Below, in pieces: positions 52,703 through 62,742 of a DNA stretch of 64,000 nt. A program made the translations under genes and the position numbers. Numbering within the stretch: the stretch's first letter is position 1; the number at the start of each line of letters is the position of its first letter. The notes under the pieces are model-generated. The model worked only from the letters and a program-made list of their open reading frames with translations. It searched no databases and had not been told where the DNA came from. Source of the stretch: Shinella sp. PSBB067 (GTDB lineage: Bacteria > Pseudomonadota > Alphaproteobacteria > Rhizobiales > Rhizobiaceae); assembly GCF_016839145.1 (NCBI RefSeq), contig NZ_CP069303.1, positions 2,604,001 through 2,668,000 of the forward strand. The letters are read 5' to 3'.

Positions 52703-54295
52703 TCAGTGCCCGCTGCCGCCTCCGACGCCCGACGGCGGCTTGCTGATCGCGAAGGCGCAGACGACGAGCGAGCCGAAGAGGAAGGTCAGGAGCAGGAAAA
52801 TGTCGATGAACGAGAGGATATAGGCCTGCTGCTGCACCATGCCGGCCATCTGCTTGATGGCGATGGTCGGCCCGTCGAGGCCATGGGCGGAAAAGTTCGA
52901 GGCCATGTTGCGCAGCTGCTCGACGGCGACCGGATTGCCCCACTGCACATGCTCGGACAGGCGCAGGTAATGCTCCTGCGAGCGCTGGGTGAGGATCGTG
53001 TTGATGACCGCGAGCCCCACCGCCCCGCCGAGGTTTCGCGTCAGGTTGAAAAGGCCGGAGGCGTTGCGGATACGGTCCGGCGGCAGCGTGCCGAGCGCCA
53101 CGTTGTTGATCGGCACCATGCAGATCATCAGCGAGACGCCGCGCAGGATCTGCGGCACCAGGAGCTCGTAGAAGTCCCAGTCGGCGGTGAGCTGCGTCAT
53201 CGACCATGTGCCGAGCGCAAAGCCCCCGAAGCCGATCATCATCATGACGCGCGGATCGAGCCGCGAAGACATCATGCCGGCGATCGGCGCGGTGCAGAAC
53301 ATGGCAAGGCCCGAGACGAACATGGTCTCGCCGATCATCAGCGAATCGTAGCCCCGAATGCGGGCGAGATAGAGCGGATAGAGATAGGTGAGGCCATAGA
53401 GCCCGATGCCCATGACGAAGGAAAAGACCGAGCCGAAGGCGAAGTTGCGGTTGGCGAAGGCGCGCAGGTCCACCACCGGGAACGGCACCTTGAAGGCCCG
53501 CCAGAAGAAGACAATGGCGCCGATGGCGACGGCGAGCGACCCCATGACGATATGCTCGTCGCTGAACCAGTCCTTGTTGTTGCCTTCTTCCAGCACGTAT
53601 TCCAGCGAGCCGAGGAACACCGCCATGGAGATGAGCCCCCACCAGTCGAAGCGCTTCATCAGGCCGAGTTCCGGCTTGTCGAAGTCGATCAGGTTGAAGG
53701 TGAGGACCGTGACGATGATGCCGGGAATGATGTTGACGAGGAACAGCCAGTGCCAGGAGAAGGCATGGCTGAGATAGCCGCCCACCGTCGGGCCGATGGT
53801 GGGCGCGAGCGTCGCGACGAGGCCGATCATCGGCGAGACGACGGAGCGCTTGGAGGGCGGGAAGATGGTGAAGGCCGCCGCGAAGACCGAGGGGATCATG
53901 CCGCCACCGATGAAGCCCTGTATGGCGCGGTAGACGATCATCTGGTCGATATTCGTGGCCGTCGCCGCAAGCGCGCTGGCGATGGTGAAGCCGGCGGCCG
54001 AGAAGCTGAAGAGCACGCGCGTCGAGACGATGCGCGCCAGCGTGCCCGACAGCGGGATCATGATGACTTCGGCGATCAGGTAGGAGGTCTGCACCCAGGC
54101 GATCTCATCCGCACCCGCGCCGAGGCCGGCCTGAATCTCCGACAGCGAGGCCGAGACGATCTGGATGTCGAGGATCGACATGAACATGCCGAAGACCATC
54201 GCGAAGAAGGCGATGACGCGGCGGACGGGAACCTTGTCGGCATGCGCGGGCGCCGCCGCAAGTGCGCCGGCAGTCGGTTGAGCGGTCGCGGCCAT
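52703..54295 (-). CDS. emrB: DHA2-family MFS multidrug efflux transporter (EmrB-like)
   Basis: 530 aa, fourteen predicted helices. FFAMVFGMFMSILDIQIV (motif D1), IVYRAIQGFIGGGMIPSV and LGLVATLAPTIGPTVGGYLS-type motif C mark DHA2 drug:proton antiporters. With the membrane-fusion protein encoded before it and an outer-membrane channel from elsewhere it would pump drugs out of the cell. It begins 81 bp after emrA and lies in the same transcription unit, controlled by the TetR gene upstream. Confidence 0.92.
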   Translation of the reverse strand: MAATAQPTAGALAAAPAHADKVPVRRVIAFFAMVFGMFMSILDIQIVSASLSEIQAGLGAGADEIAWVQTSYLIAEVIMIPLSGTLARIVSTRVLFSFSAAGFTIASALAATATNIDQMIVYRAIQGFIGGGMIPSVFAAAFTIFPPSKRSVVSPMIGLVATLAPTIGPTVGGYLSHAFSWHWLFLVNIIPGIIVTVLTFNLIDFDKPELGLMKRFDWWGLISMAVFLGSLEYVLEEGNNKDWFSDEHIVMGSLAVAIGAIVFFWRAFKVPFPVVDLRAFANRNFAFGSVFSFVMGIGLYGLTYLYPLYLARIRGYDSLMIGETMFVSGLAMFCTAPIAGMMSSRLDPRVMMMIGFGGFALGTWSMTQLTADWDFYELLVPQILRGVSLMICMVPINNVALGTLPPDRIRNASGLFNLTRNLGGAVGLAVINTILTQRSQEHYLRLSEHVQWGNPVAVEQLRNMASNFSAHGLDGPTIAIKQMAGMVQQQAYILSFIDIFLLLTFLFGSLVVCAFAISKPPSGVGGGSGH

Positions 54296-54376
54296 GGCCC
54301 GCGCTCCCTTGCTGGAGCATTCGGCCGCCGGGGGGATCGTCCGGCGGCTGAATGCGATAAACGATAGATTCGAACG

Positions 54377-55585
54377 TTACTCGAGTGTCGCGGCCATCGC
54401 CGAGCCGGCCGGGGCAGTGCGGCTGTCGACGTCGACGACGACACTCAGGCCCGCACGAAGCTTGCCGCTGTCCAGCGCATCCTTCGGCAGGGCGATGCGG
54501 ACAGGCACGCGCTGCGTGACCTTGGTGAAGTTGCCCGTGGCGTTTTCCGCCGGCAGCAGCGAGAAGACCGAGCCGGAGGCGGGCGCGATCGACGAGACCG
54601 TGCCGACGATATCGTCGTTCTCGTAGGCGTCGACATGCAGGTGCACCTTCGAGCCGGGCACGAGATGGGCGATCTGCGTCTCCTTGAAATTCGCCTCGAC
54701 ATAGAGGTCCGTCACCGGAACCAGCGCGGCAAGGCGCTGGCCGGCTGAAACGAGGTCGCCGACCTGCACGGAGACATTGCCGACGACACCGTCATAGGGC
54801 GCCTTCAGAACCGTGAAGCCGAGGTCGCGCGTGGCCTTGTCGCGGGCCAGTTCCAGCGTGCGGATGCCGCTATCGGCCTCGGCGCGCTGGGCTTCCAGGA
54901 CTGCGATGTTCGCCTTGGCGGATACGATATTGGCATCCGCGCCGACGAGGTTGGCCTTGGCCTGGTCGAGCGCCACCGTGGCGCTGTCGAGCGAGGCGGT
55001 GGTGCCGACGGCCTTGGCATTCAGCTCCTTGGCGCGCTTTTCGGCGACTTCTGCGCCGCTGAGGGCAGCCTGGTAGGCCACCTTCTGGGCCTCGGCCTGG
55101 GCAAGGCTTGCCCTCGCGCCGTCGATCTGGGCGTCGATGCGGTGGAGCGCGAGCTTCTGCGTCGCGATCTGCGCCTCGGCCTGCTCCCGGGCAAGGCGAT
55201 AGTCGCCGTCGTCGAGCGTGACGAGCGGATCGCCGGCCTTGACCATCTGGTTGGCAACGACGTTGACCGCGGCGACATAGCCGGACACCTTCGGGGAGAT
55301 GGACGCGATGTCGCCCTCGATATAGGCGTCATCCGTCGAGATCATGAAGCGGCCATGCGTCCACCACTGGTAGCCGTACCAGCCGGCGGCGGCGAGCAGC
55401 ACCAGCCCGAGGACCGGCAGCGCCATGCGGCGGCCGCCCTTCTTCTTTTCGGGCTGCTGCGCGACTGCAGCGGCAGGGGCCGGTGCCTCCGCCGTCGTCA
55501 CCGGCCGTGCCTCGGCGGTCTCGGCCTCAAAATCGTCGTTGACCGGGCGAACCTTCGCCGTGCCGGCGCCATGTGAAGTCGACAT
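54377..55585 (-). CDS. emrA: HlyD-family membrane-fusion protein (EmrA-like)
   Basis: 402 aa from ATG 55585, with GGTGGA before it; an ATG two codons upstream is possible. A cytoplasmic tail of about 55 residues, one helix (MALPVLGLVLLAAAGWYGYQ), then a biotinyl-lipoyl domain (TDDAYIEGDIASISPKVSGY), a long coiled-coil hairpin (residues 120-240) and the second lipoyl half with LKAPYDGVVGNVSVQVGDLV. It bridges EmrB to an outer-membrane tunnel. Divergent from tetR. Confidence 0.92.
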   Translation of the reverse strand: MSTSHGAGTAKVRPVNDDFEAETAEARPVTTAEAPAPAAAVAQQPEKKKGGRRMALPVLGLVLLAAAGWYGYQWWTHGRFMISTDDAYIEGDIASISPKVSGYVAAVNVVANQMVKAGDPLVTLDDGDYRLAREQAEAQIATQKLALHRIDAQIDGARASLAQAEAQKVAYQAALSGAEVAEKRAKELNAKAVGTTASLDSATVALDQAKANLVGADANIVSAKANIAVLEAQRAEADSGIRTLELARDKATRDLGFTVLKAPYDGVVGNVSVQVGDLVSAGQRLAALVPVTDLYVEANFKETQIAHLVPGSKVHLHVDAYENDDIVGTVSSIAPASGSVFSLLPAENATGNFTKVTQRVPVRIALPKDALDSGKLRAGLSVVVDVDSRTAPAGSAMAATLE

Positions 55586-55622
55586 GCGCATTCCACCATT
55601 CTCTGGATGAAAATTTCGAACT

Positions 55623-55636
55623 GAACCGTACGGTTC
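55623..55636. promoter_or_regulatory. TetR operator 1 (GAACCGTACGGTTC)
   Basis: A perfect 14-bp palindrome, 38 nt before the emrA start, in the intergenic region between emrA and tetR. It shares the GAACC/GGTTC arms with operator 2. Confidence 0.85.
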
Positions 55637-55676
55637 GATTTGACATAATCCTGTTTTTCCCGCATATCAAGTGAAA

Positions 55677-55694
55677 TCGAACCAAGCGGTTCGA
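55677..55694. promoter_or_regulatory. TetR operator 2 (TCGAACC-AAGC-GGTTCGA)
   Basis: Perfect 7-bp arms with a 4-bp centre, 29-46 nt before the tetR start. Together with operator 1 it would let one regulator control both the pump and itself. Confidence 0.85.
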
Positions 55695-55722
55695 AATACT
55701 GGAATCGGGCTCTGACACGGGA

Positions 55723-56403
55723 ATGCACACCACGGTAGAAAAGTTGGCCGCCCCGCATGCGGGTCGCCGCGCGGCGGGAGAAGACCCCGCCAAGCGCGAG
55801 CAGATCCTCGACGGCGCAAAGCGCGTGTTCATGGAGCAGGGCTTCGAGGCCGCCAGCATGAACGACATCACGCGCGCGGCCGGCGTCTCCAAGGGTACGA
55901 TCTACGTCTATTTCGAGAACAAGGAAGACCTTTTCGGCTACATGATCGAGCGCGAGCGCAGCCGGATCACCGAGACGGTGCGCCATGCGCTCGACGGCAA
56001 CAAGCCGATCACCGAGACGCTGGCGGATTTCGGCATGCTGTTTGCCACGCACATGACGGCGGATCAGACGATCCGCGCCATGCGCATGGTGATCGCCGCC
56101 AATCACCGCCTGCCGATGCTCTGCAGCCGCTTCTTCTCCGCGACGCCGATCAACCCCGTCTCGGTGCTGCAGGAATATCTCGACCGGCAGGTGGCGGCGG
56201 GCATCATCGCCTGCGAGGACACCGTGCAAGCCGCCAAGCAGTTCATCGAGCTCACCACCGTCGGCCTCTTCAAGCCGCGCATCTTCGGCTCGATGGAGGA
56301 GGTGCCCCCGCGCAGCGCCATCGAGAGGAACGTGACGTCCGCGATCCGCGTCTTCCTCGCCGCCTATGGCACAAAACCCTTGCGGCCGGACGCCGCCGAA
56401 TGA
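55723..56403 (+). CDS. TetR-family repressor of the efflux pump
   Basis: 226 aa. The HTH spans [20 protein letters not shown], then [19 protein letters not shown] and [10 protein letters not shown], the strongest TetR signature. The C-terminal part resembles the TetR_C domain of AcrR/TtgR-like regulators with [10 protein letters not shown]. It is divergent from emrAB with two GAACC/GGTTC palindromes in the 137-bp spacer. Drug ligand unknown. Confidence 0.94.
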   Translation: MHTTVEKLAAPHAGRRAAGEDPAKREQILDGAKRVFMEQGFEAASMNDITRAAGVSKGTIYVYFENKEDLFGYMIERERSRITETVRHALDGNKPITETLADFGMLFATHMTADQTIRAMRMVIAANHRLPMLCSRFFSATPINPVSVLQEYLDRQVAAGIIACEDTVQAAKQFIELTTVGLFKPRIFGSMEEVPPRSAIERNVTSAIRVFLAAYGTKPLRPDAAE

Positions 56404-56514
56404 CGAATTCGTGAAATAAGATCGGCGGGCAGGCGCGCCCGCTTGCCAGCGGTCGAATTCTGCATAAATACGGAAGTCCATTCTCACACCCGTATTCATG
56501 GAGAGGAAGACCGG

Positions 56515-57267
56515 ATGGACAGCATTCTTGCGCTCATGCAGGACCCGGCCGCCTGGATCGCGCTTGTCACGCTGGTCGTGATGGAAGTCGTTCTCGGTAT
56601 CGACAACCTCATCTTCATTTCGATCCTGACCAACAAGCTGCCCGCAGAGCACCGGGTGCAGGCCCGCCGCATCGGCATCGGCCTGGCGCTCGTCATGCGC
56701 CTTGCCCTGCTCGGTACAATCGCCTGGATCGTGCAGCTCACCACCCCGGTCTTCGAGGCCTTCGGCCACGGCTTCTCCTGGAAGGACATGATCCTGATCG
56801 CCGGCGGCCTCTTCCTCGTGTGGAAGGCGACGAAGGAAATCCACCACAATGTGGACCCGCTCGACCACAAGGAGGATATGGTGGGCGGCGCGGTCACGAC
56901 GTCGTTCACCGCCGCCATCGGCCAGATCCTGCTGCTCGACCTCGTCTTCTCGATCGACAGCATCATCACCGCCGTCGGCATGACGCCGCACCTGCCGATC
57001 ATGGTGGTCGCCGTGCTCGTCGCCGTCGCCGTCATGCTGCTGGCCGCAACGCCGCTCGCCAACTTCATCGAGAAGAACCCGACCATCGTCATGCTGGCGC
57101 TCGCGTTCCTGCTGATGATCGGCACGACGCTGATCGCCGAAGGCATGGGTTTCCATGTGCCGAAGGGCTACATCTACGCCGCCATGGCCTTCTCGGCGCT
57201 GGTGGAACTGCTGAACATGCTCTCGCGCAATGCGCGGCAGAAGAGCAGGAGCGCGGGCGGGCATTGA
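56515..57267 (+). CDS. TerC-family membrane protein
   Basis: 250 aa, seven hydrophobic helices. [20 protein letters not shown] and [17 protein letters not shown] contain the paired acidic GIDN/SIDS motifs of TerC. Members take part in metal (manganese) export to the periplasm or membrane. No CBS or CorC domain is attached. ATG 56515 has AGGA 8 nt before it. A small GC hairpin (GCGGGC/GCCCGC) at 56425-56442 stands before it, possibly ending tetR. I saw no yybP-ykoY riboswitch. Confidence 0.9.
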   Translation: MDSILALMQDPAAWIALVTLVVMEVVLGIDNLIFISILTNKLPAEHRVQARRIGIGLALVMRLALLGTIAWIVQLTTPVFEAFGHGFSWKDMILIAGGLFLVWKATKEIHHNVDPLDHKEDMVGGAVTTSFTAAIGQILLLDLVFSIDSIITAVGMTPHLPIMVVAVLVAVAVMLLAATPLANFIEKNPTIVMLALAFLLMIGTTLIAEGMGFHVPKGYIYAAMAFSALVELLNMLSRNARQKSRSAGGH

Positions 57268-57326
57268 GATTGAGCCGGAAGGCCCCTCCCTGCAAGGGGG
57301 AGGGGCTTAACCTGCCGCTCCGTTGG

Positions 57327-57391
57327 CATTCAATTTTGGATGATAAGCAAGCCTCCAGCTTTCTACCCCTTGTGGGGAGATGCCGGCAGGC
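57327..57391 (-). repeat. Intergenic repeat family A, copy 3 (inverted)
   Basis: Reverse complement of the units at 8487 and 8648: reading the minus strand, GCCTGCCGGCATCTCCCC, the ACAA stem, GGAGGCTTGCTTATCATC, CAAAATTGAATGCC. It is flanked at 57283-57309 by a C-run/G-run hairpin as in the other copies. The rest of the 405-bp spacer 57268-57672 has no credible gene. Confidence 0.8.
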
Positions 57392-57672
57392 AGAGAGGGT
57401 CTTCGGCAACGAGGGCCTGCGAAGCTGTCGAAGACAGGCCGGACGGGTGGGGAGCTCGCCTGCCGTTTCGTTGGCCACAGGGAGAAACCGGAAAAATCCC
57501 CGTGTTCTCCATCTCCGTCGTGTCCGGTTGACACGGCCCGCCTTCTCTTGGCAAATCTTCGCACGGGTGGATTGTTCCGCGAAAGTTTTGGCCGGTTGCG
57601 CTGATCGCAGCGGAACCGGCAGGGCTTCAAGGGAATTCATGCCGCGCATCACCCCGCCGCACGGACTGACAT

Positions 57673-59445
57673 ATGACCCTTGAGCAGACCTTCGCCTTCG
57701 TCGTCATCGGGCTCATGATGGCGGCGTTCATATGGGGAAGGTTCCGCTACGATCTCGTCGCCTGCTGTTCGCTGCTGCTGGCGCTCGCCGTCGGCATCGT
57801 GCCCTTCGACAAGGCGTTTTCCGGCTTTTCCGACGACATCGTCATCATCGTCGGCAGCGCGCTGATGGTGAGCGCGGCGGTCGCCCGCTCCGGCATCGTC
57901 AACCTCGCGGTCAAGCGCTTCTTCCCGAACCTCACCTCCAAGCGCAGCCAGCTCGCGCTGCTGCTCGTCTCCGTCGCGGTGCTCTCCGCCTTCATCAAGA
58001 ACATCGGCGCGCTCGCCATCATGATGCCGCTTGCCTTCCAGTTCGCCCGCAAGTCCGGCACGCCCGCCTCGAAATTCCTGATGCCGATGGCCTTCGCCGC
58101 GCTTCTCGGCGGCCTGATGACGCAGATCGGCACCTCGCCCAACATCGTCGTCTCGCGTCTTCGCCAGGAAATCACCGGCGAGAGCTTCACCATGTTCGAC
58201 TTCACCCCCGTCGGCGCGACGCTGACGGTGTGCGGCATCCTCTTCATGCTGTTCTTCAACCGCATCGTGCCGGAGCGGAGCAACAAGAACGCCAGCATCG
58301 AGGAATCGCTGGAAGCGGCCGCCTATTCCTCCGACGCGAGCGTGGAGGAAGGCTCTCCCTCCATCGGCAAGTCGCTCAACGAGGTGCTGAGGAACGGCGA
58401 CGGCGAGGTCATCGCGACCGCGATCATCCGCGGCCACGTCCACATCGCGCCGCTGCCGGATGTCCGGCTGGCGGCCGGGGACACGATCCTGATGGAGGGC
58501 ACCGCCGGCGCGCTCGACAAGGTCGTCTCCGCCGCCGGCCTGTCGCTCTCCGGCAAACCCATCCAGACCGGCCGCGGCGAGTCGGGCGAGATCAGCGCCA
58601 TCGAGGTCGTCGTCGGCAACGAATCCCGCCTCATCGACATTTCCGCCCGCTCCATCGCGCTGTTCCATTCCTACGGCATCAACCTGCTCGCCGTCAGCCG
58701 GCAGGGCCAGCGCCTGCGCGAAAAGCTTTCCGAGGTGCGCCTTCGCCCCGGCGACGTCATCGTGGTGCAGGGCAACAACCGGGCCCTGCCGACGCTGCTG
58801 CCGGAGCTCGGCCTCCTCCCCCTCGCCCAGCGCGAAATCCTGCTCGGCGCGCCGCGCAAGGCGATCATCCCCGTGCTGGTGCTGATCGCCGCCATGGCCT
58901 CCACCGCGCTCGGCTTCGTGCCGGTCGCAACCGGCTTCTTCGCCGCCGCCGTCGCCATGGTGCTGTTCCGCGCGGTGCCGCTGCGCGAGGCCTATGCCGC
59001 GCTCGACGGGCCGATCCTCGTCATGCTCGCCGCCCTCATCCCCGTTTCCGACAGCCTGCGCACGACGGGCGCCAGCGAACTCATCGCCGGCTGGCTCGGC
59101 GATATCGCCGTGCACCTGCCGCCCTTCGGCGCGCTCGGCCTCATCCTGCTGACGGCGATGGCGGTAACGCCCTTCCTCAACAATGCCGCGACGGTGCTGG
59201 TGATGGCGCCCATCGCGGCGAGCTTCGCAAGCGCCCTGCACTACCGGCCCGAGGCCTTCCTGATGGCCGTGGCGATCGGCGCGGGCTGCGACTTCCTCAC
59301 CCCCGTCGGCCACCAGTGCAACACGCTGGTCATGGGCCCGGGCGGCTACAAGTTCGCCGACTATCCCCGCGTCGGCCTGCCGCTCTCCGTCCTCATCGTC
59401 ATCGTCAGCGTGCCGGCGCTGCTCTACGTCTGGCCGGTGCGATAG
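57673..59445 (+). CDS. SLC13-family permease with TrkA-C domains
   Basis: 590 aa. Two halves of membrane helices (VVIGLMMAAFIWGRFRYDLV, MPMAFAALLGGLMTQIGTSP; VTPFLNNAATVLVMAPIAAS) with the SLC13 TxIGTSPN and NNAAT motifs, flanking two TrkA-C/RCK_C domains in the middle (about 205-400; for example LRNGDGEVIATAIIRGHVHI, ISARSIALFHSYGINLLAVS). It is of the citrate/sulfate/thiosulfate-like transporter group with regulatory ligand domains. Substrate is unknown. Before gltX on the same strand. Confidence 0.9.
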   Translation: MTLEQTFAFVVIGLMMAAFIWGRFRYDLVACCSLLLALAVGIVPFDKAFSGFSDDIVIIVGSALMVSAAVARSGIVNLAVKRFFPNLTSKRSQLALLLVSVAVLSAFIKNIGALAIMMPLAFQFARKSGTPASKFLMPMAFAALLGGLMTQIGTSPNIVVSRLRQEITGESFTMFDFTPVGATLTVCGILFMLFFNRIVPERSNKNASIEESLEAAAYSSDASVEEGSPSIGKSLNEVLRNGDGEVIATAIIRGHVHIAPLPDVRLAAGDTILMEGTAGALDKVVSAAGLSLSGKPIQTGRGESGEISAIEVVVGNESRLIDISARSIALFHSYGINLLAVSRQGQRLREKLSEVRLRPGDVIVVQGNNRALPTLLPELGLLPLAQREILLGAPRKAIIPVLVLIAAMASTALGFVPVATGFFAAAVAMVLFRAVPLREAYAALDGPILVMLAALIPVSDSLRTTGASELIAGWLGDIAVHLPPFGALGLILLTAMAVTPFLNNAATVLVMAPIAASFASALHYRPEAFLMAVAIGAGCDFLTPVGHQCNTLVMGPGGYKFADYPRVGLPLSVLIVIVSVPALLYVWPVR

Positions 59446-59578
59446 GCGGGCCCGAGTTTTTCTTGACGCGCCGGGCTGAATATGGTCTCACCCAGCCCAA
59501 TGGAAAGCCTCTTCCCGCCGCCCGAAACGGCGAAAATCCGGGCTCTCCCCTCCTGAAATGTCAAGACAGGCCCTATCC

Positions 59579-61036
59579 ATGAGCACTTCCGGCGTCCGCG
59601 TCCGCATCGCACCCTCCCCGACTGGCGAGCCGCATGTCGGCACCGCCTATATCGCGCTGTTCAACTACCTCTTTGCGAAAAAGAACAACGGCACCTTCAT
59701 CCTGCGCATCGAGGACACGGACGCCACGCGCTCGACGCCGGAATTCGAGCAGAAGGTGCTGGACGCGCTGAAATGGTGCGGCCTCGAATGGTCGGAAGGC
59801 CCTGACATCGGCGGCCCCTACGGCCCCTACCGCCAGTCCGACCGCAAGGACATCTATCGTCCTTACGTCGACCAGATCGTCGCGAACGGCCATGGCTTCA
59901 AGTGTTTCTGCACGCCCGAGCGGCTGGAGAAGATGCGCGAGGAACAGCGCGCCGCCGGTAAGCCGCCGAAATACGACGGCCTGTGCCTGCATCTCTCGGC
60001 CGAGGAAGTGACGCGGCGCGTCGAGGCCGGCGAGCCGCATGTCGTGCGCATGAAGATCCCGACCGAGGGCTCCTGCAAGTTCGTCGACGGCGTCTACGGC
60101 CCGGTCGAGATCCCGTGGGAAGCCGTCGACATGCAGGTGCTGCTCAAGGCCGACGGCATGCCGACCTACCACATGGCGAATGTGGTGGACGACCACCTGA
60201 TGAAGATCACCCATGTGGCGCGCGGCGAGGAATGGCTCGCCTCGGTGCCCAAGCATATCCTCATCTACCAGTATCTCGGCCTCGAACCGCCGGTCTTCAT
60301 GCACCTGTCGCTGATGCGCAATCACGACAAGTCGAAGCTCTCGAAACGCAAGAACCCGACCTCAATCTCCTATTATTCGGCGCTCGGCTACCTGCCGGAA
60401 GCGCTGATGAACTTCCTCGGCCTGTTCTTCATCCAGATCTCCGAGGGCGAGGAGCTGCTGACCATGGATCAGCTCGCTGAAAAGTTCGACCCGGAGAACC
60501 TCTCCAAGGCCGGCGCGATCTTCGACATCCAGAAGCTCGACTGGCTGAACGGCCGCTGGCTGCGCGAGCAGCTTTCGGAAGAGGATTTCACGCAGCGCGT
60601 TCTGGAATGGGCGATGGAGAACAACCGCATCCGCGAGGGTCTCAAGCTCTCGCAGTCGCGCATCTCCAAGCTCGGCGAACTGCCGGACCTCGCCGGCTTC
60701 CTGCTGAAGTCGGACCTCGGCCTGATGCCGGAATCCTTCGCCAAGGTGAAGTCGACGCCGGAGGAAATCCTCGAAGTGCTGAACCAGGTGCAGCCCGATC
60801 TCGAAAAGATGCCGGAATGGACCGTCGAGAGCATCGAGGCGGAACTGCGCGCCAGCGCCGACAAGCTGGGCAAGAAGCTCAAGGTCGTGGTGGCCCCGCT
60901 CTTCGTCGCCGTTTCCGGCTCGTCGCGCTCGCTGCCGCTCTTCGATAGCATGGCCATCCTCGGCCGCTCCGTCGTGCGCCAGCGCCTGAAGGTCGCCGCG
61001 CAGGTGGTGGCCTCGATGGTGGGCAGCGGAAAGTAA
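59579..61036 (+). CDS. gltX: Glutamyl-tRNA synthetase
   Basis: 485 aa from ATG 59579 (MSTSGVRVRIAPS), which matches relatives; an ATG seven codons upstream is possible. HIGH-type motif PSPTGEPHVG at residues 13-21 and KMSKS-type KSKLSKRKNP. Class I synthetase that charges tRNA-Glu (and often tRNA-Gln in alphaproteobacteria). Complete. Followed by a family B repeat and lysS. Confidence 0.95.
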   Translation: MSTSGVRVRIAPSPTGEPHVGTAYIALFNYLFAKKNNGTFILRIEDTDATRSTPEFEQKVLDALKWCGLEWSEGPDIGGPYGPYRQSDRKDIYRPYVDQIVANGHGFKCFCTPERLEKMREEQRAAGKPPKYDGLCLHLSAEEVTRRVEAGEPHVVRMKIPTEGSCKFVDGVYGPVEIPWEAVDMQVLLKADGMPTYHMANVVDDHLMKITHVARGEEWLASVPKHILIYQYLGLEPPVFMHLSLMRNHDKSKLSKRKNPTSISYYSALGYLPEALMNFLGLFFIQISEGEELLTMDQLAEKFDPENLSKAGAIFDIQKLDWLNGRWLREQLSEEDFTQRVLEWAMENNRIREGLKLSQSRISKLGELPDLAGFLLKSDLGLMPESFAKVKSTPEEILEVLNQVQPDLEKMPEWTVESIEAELRASADKLGKKLKVVVAPLFVAVSGSSRSLPLFDSMAILGRSVVRQRLKVAAQVVASMVGSGK

Positions 61037-61041
61037 GGGGT

Positions 61042-61148
61042 CCCCCTCATCCGCCTGCCGGCACCTTTTCCCCGCGGGGAGAAGGGAATGCGGCGCCCGC
61101 AACACACTCCAGTCCTCTCCCCTCGGGGAGAGGGCCAGGGTGAGGGGG
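61042..61148. repeat. Intergenic repeat family B, copy 2
   Basis: A 107-bp element with ends CCCCCTCATCC and GGTGAGGGGG and internal GC hairpins, related to 39294-39432. It fills the gltX-lysS gap of 170 bp. It may stop or dampen transcription from gltX. Confidence 0.8.
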
Positions 61149-61206
61149 CAGCAGGCACCAGTTTGCAATTAATTGCGCGGCGAGAGCCGCAACAGGGTTC
61201 GAAAAG

Positions 61207-62703
61207 ATGACCGACACGAAGACAGACACCGCCCTTTCCTCCGACCCGACGGAAGTCCGCCGCCAGAAGCTCGGCCAGCTGCGCGAGACGATCGGCGAGG
61301 TCTATCCGGCGCATTTCCACCGCACGATGACCAATGCGGAGCTCGCGGAAAAATACGAGGGCCTGGAACCCGACACGGAGAGCGGCGACATCGTGACCGT
61401 CGCCGGCCGCGTCTATTCCTCGCGCAATTCCGGCATGTTCATGGATATTCATGACGCCTCGGGCAAGATCCAGATCTTCTCACATAAGGACACGACGCCG
61501 GGAGAGGCGCGCGCCCTGCTGCCGATGATCGATATCGGCGACATCATCGGCGTGACCGGGATCGTCCGCCGCACCAAGCGCGGCGAGCTGACGATCAACG
61601 CGCAGCAGATCGTCATGCTGACGAAGACCCTGCTGCCGATGCCCGAGAAGTGGCATGGCGTGGCCGATGTCGAGATCCGCTACCGCAAGCGCCATCTCGA
61701 CATCATGACCAACGAGGAATCCAAGCTCCGCTTCCAGCAGCGCTCGAAGATCGTCTCCGGCATCCGCCGCTTCATGGAGAACGATGGCTTCATGGAAGTC
61801 GAGACGCCCATGCTGCATTCGGTCTATGGCGGCGCGACGGCAGAACCCTTCAAGACGCACCACAACACGCTGAAGCTCGACATGTACCTGCGCATCGCGC
61901 CGGAATTGTTCCTCAAGCGCACGCTGGTCTCCGGGCTGACCGACAAGGTGTTCGAGATCAACCGCAACTTCCGCAACGAGGGCGTGTCGACCCGGCACAA
62001 TCCCGAATTCACCATGATGGAATGCTACTGGGCCTATGCCGACTACGAGGACATCATGGACCTCGTGGAACGCCTCTTCGCCGAGCTTGCGGTGAAGATC
62101 CACGGCTCGACGGAATTTGCCTATGGCGACAAGGAACTTTCCTTCAAGGGCCCGTTCAGGCGCGTGCCGATGCCCGATGCCGTAAAGGAAGCAACCGGCC
62201 TCGACTTCCTCGCCATGAAGAGCGACGAGGAAGCCCGCGCCGCCGCGAAGGCCGCCGGCTTCGAGGTGGAGAAGGACTGGACCTGGGGCGAATGCCTTGC
62301 CTTCATCTTCGAGGAGAAGGTCGAGCCGACGCTGATCCAGCCGAGCCACGTCACGCATTTCCCGAAGGACATCTCGCCCTTCGCCAAGGAAGTGCCGGGC
62401 GAGCCGCGCCTCGTCGAGCGTTTCGAGACCTATTGCAACACCTGGGAACTCGGCAACGCCTTCTCCGAGCTCAACGACCCGGAAGAGCAGCGCGCCCGCA
62501 TGGTCGAGCAGCTCGAACAGGCTCATGCCCGCGGCGAGAAGGCCAAGCAGCTCGATGACGAATTCCTCGACGCCATCGACCAGGGCATGCCCCCCGCCGG
62601 CGGCCTCGGCATCGGCGTCGACCGCCTGATCATGCTCTTGACGAACGCCCCGTCGATCCGCGACGTCATCCTCTTCCCGGCACGCCGGGCGAAGGCGGAC
62701 TGA
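61207..62703 (+). CDS. lysS: Lysyl-tRNA synthetase, class II
   Basis: 498 aa. OB-fold anticodon domain (SGDIVTVAGRVYSSRNSG), motif 2 NFRNEGVSTRHNPEFTMME and motif 3 GLGIGVDRLIMLL. It charges tRNA-Lys. The length is normal for a class II LysRS, the less common class within alphaproteobacteria, where class I LysK also occurs. It converges with the oxidoreductase at 62844. Confidence 0.94.
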   Translation: MTDTKTDTALSSDPTEVRRQKLGQLRETIGEVYPAHFHRTMTNAELAEKYEGLEPDTESGDIVTVAGRVYSSRNSGMFMDIHDASGKIQIFSHKDTTPGEARALLPMIDIGDIIGVTGIVRRTKRGELTINAQQIVMLTKTLLPMPEKWHGVADVEIRYRKRHLDIMTNEESKLRFQQRSKIVSGIRRFMENDGFMEVETPMLHSVYGGATAEPFKTHHNTLKLDMYLRIAPELFLKRTLVSGLTDKVFEINRNFRNEGVSTRHNPEFTMMECYWAYADYEDIMDLVERLFAELAVKIHGSTEFAYGDKELSFKGPFRRVPMPDAVKEATGLDFLAMKSDEEARAAAKAAGFEVEKDWTWGECLAFIFEEKVEPTLIQPSHVTHFPKDISPFAKEVPGEPRLVERFETYCNTWELGNAFSELNDPEEQRARMVEQLEQAHARGEKAKQLDDEFLDAIDQGMPPAGGLGIGVDRLIMLLTNAPSIRDVILFPARRAKAD

Positions 62704-62742
62704 CACGCTTCGTTGCGGTGGCAGGAAGCACCGCTTCCCCTC

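Noticed and set aside
49873..52746. A 957-codon frame across xylB, lacI and the phosphoesterase gene
   Set aside because: It spans three real genes on the other strand and has no domain or start signal.
56404..56514. Possible yybP-ykoY (Mn) riboswitch before the TerC gene
   Set aside because: Only about 110 bp precede the gene and the characteristic loops are not seen.
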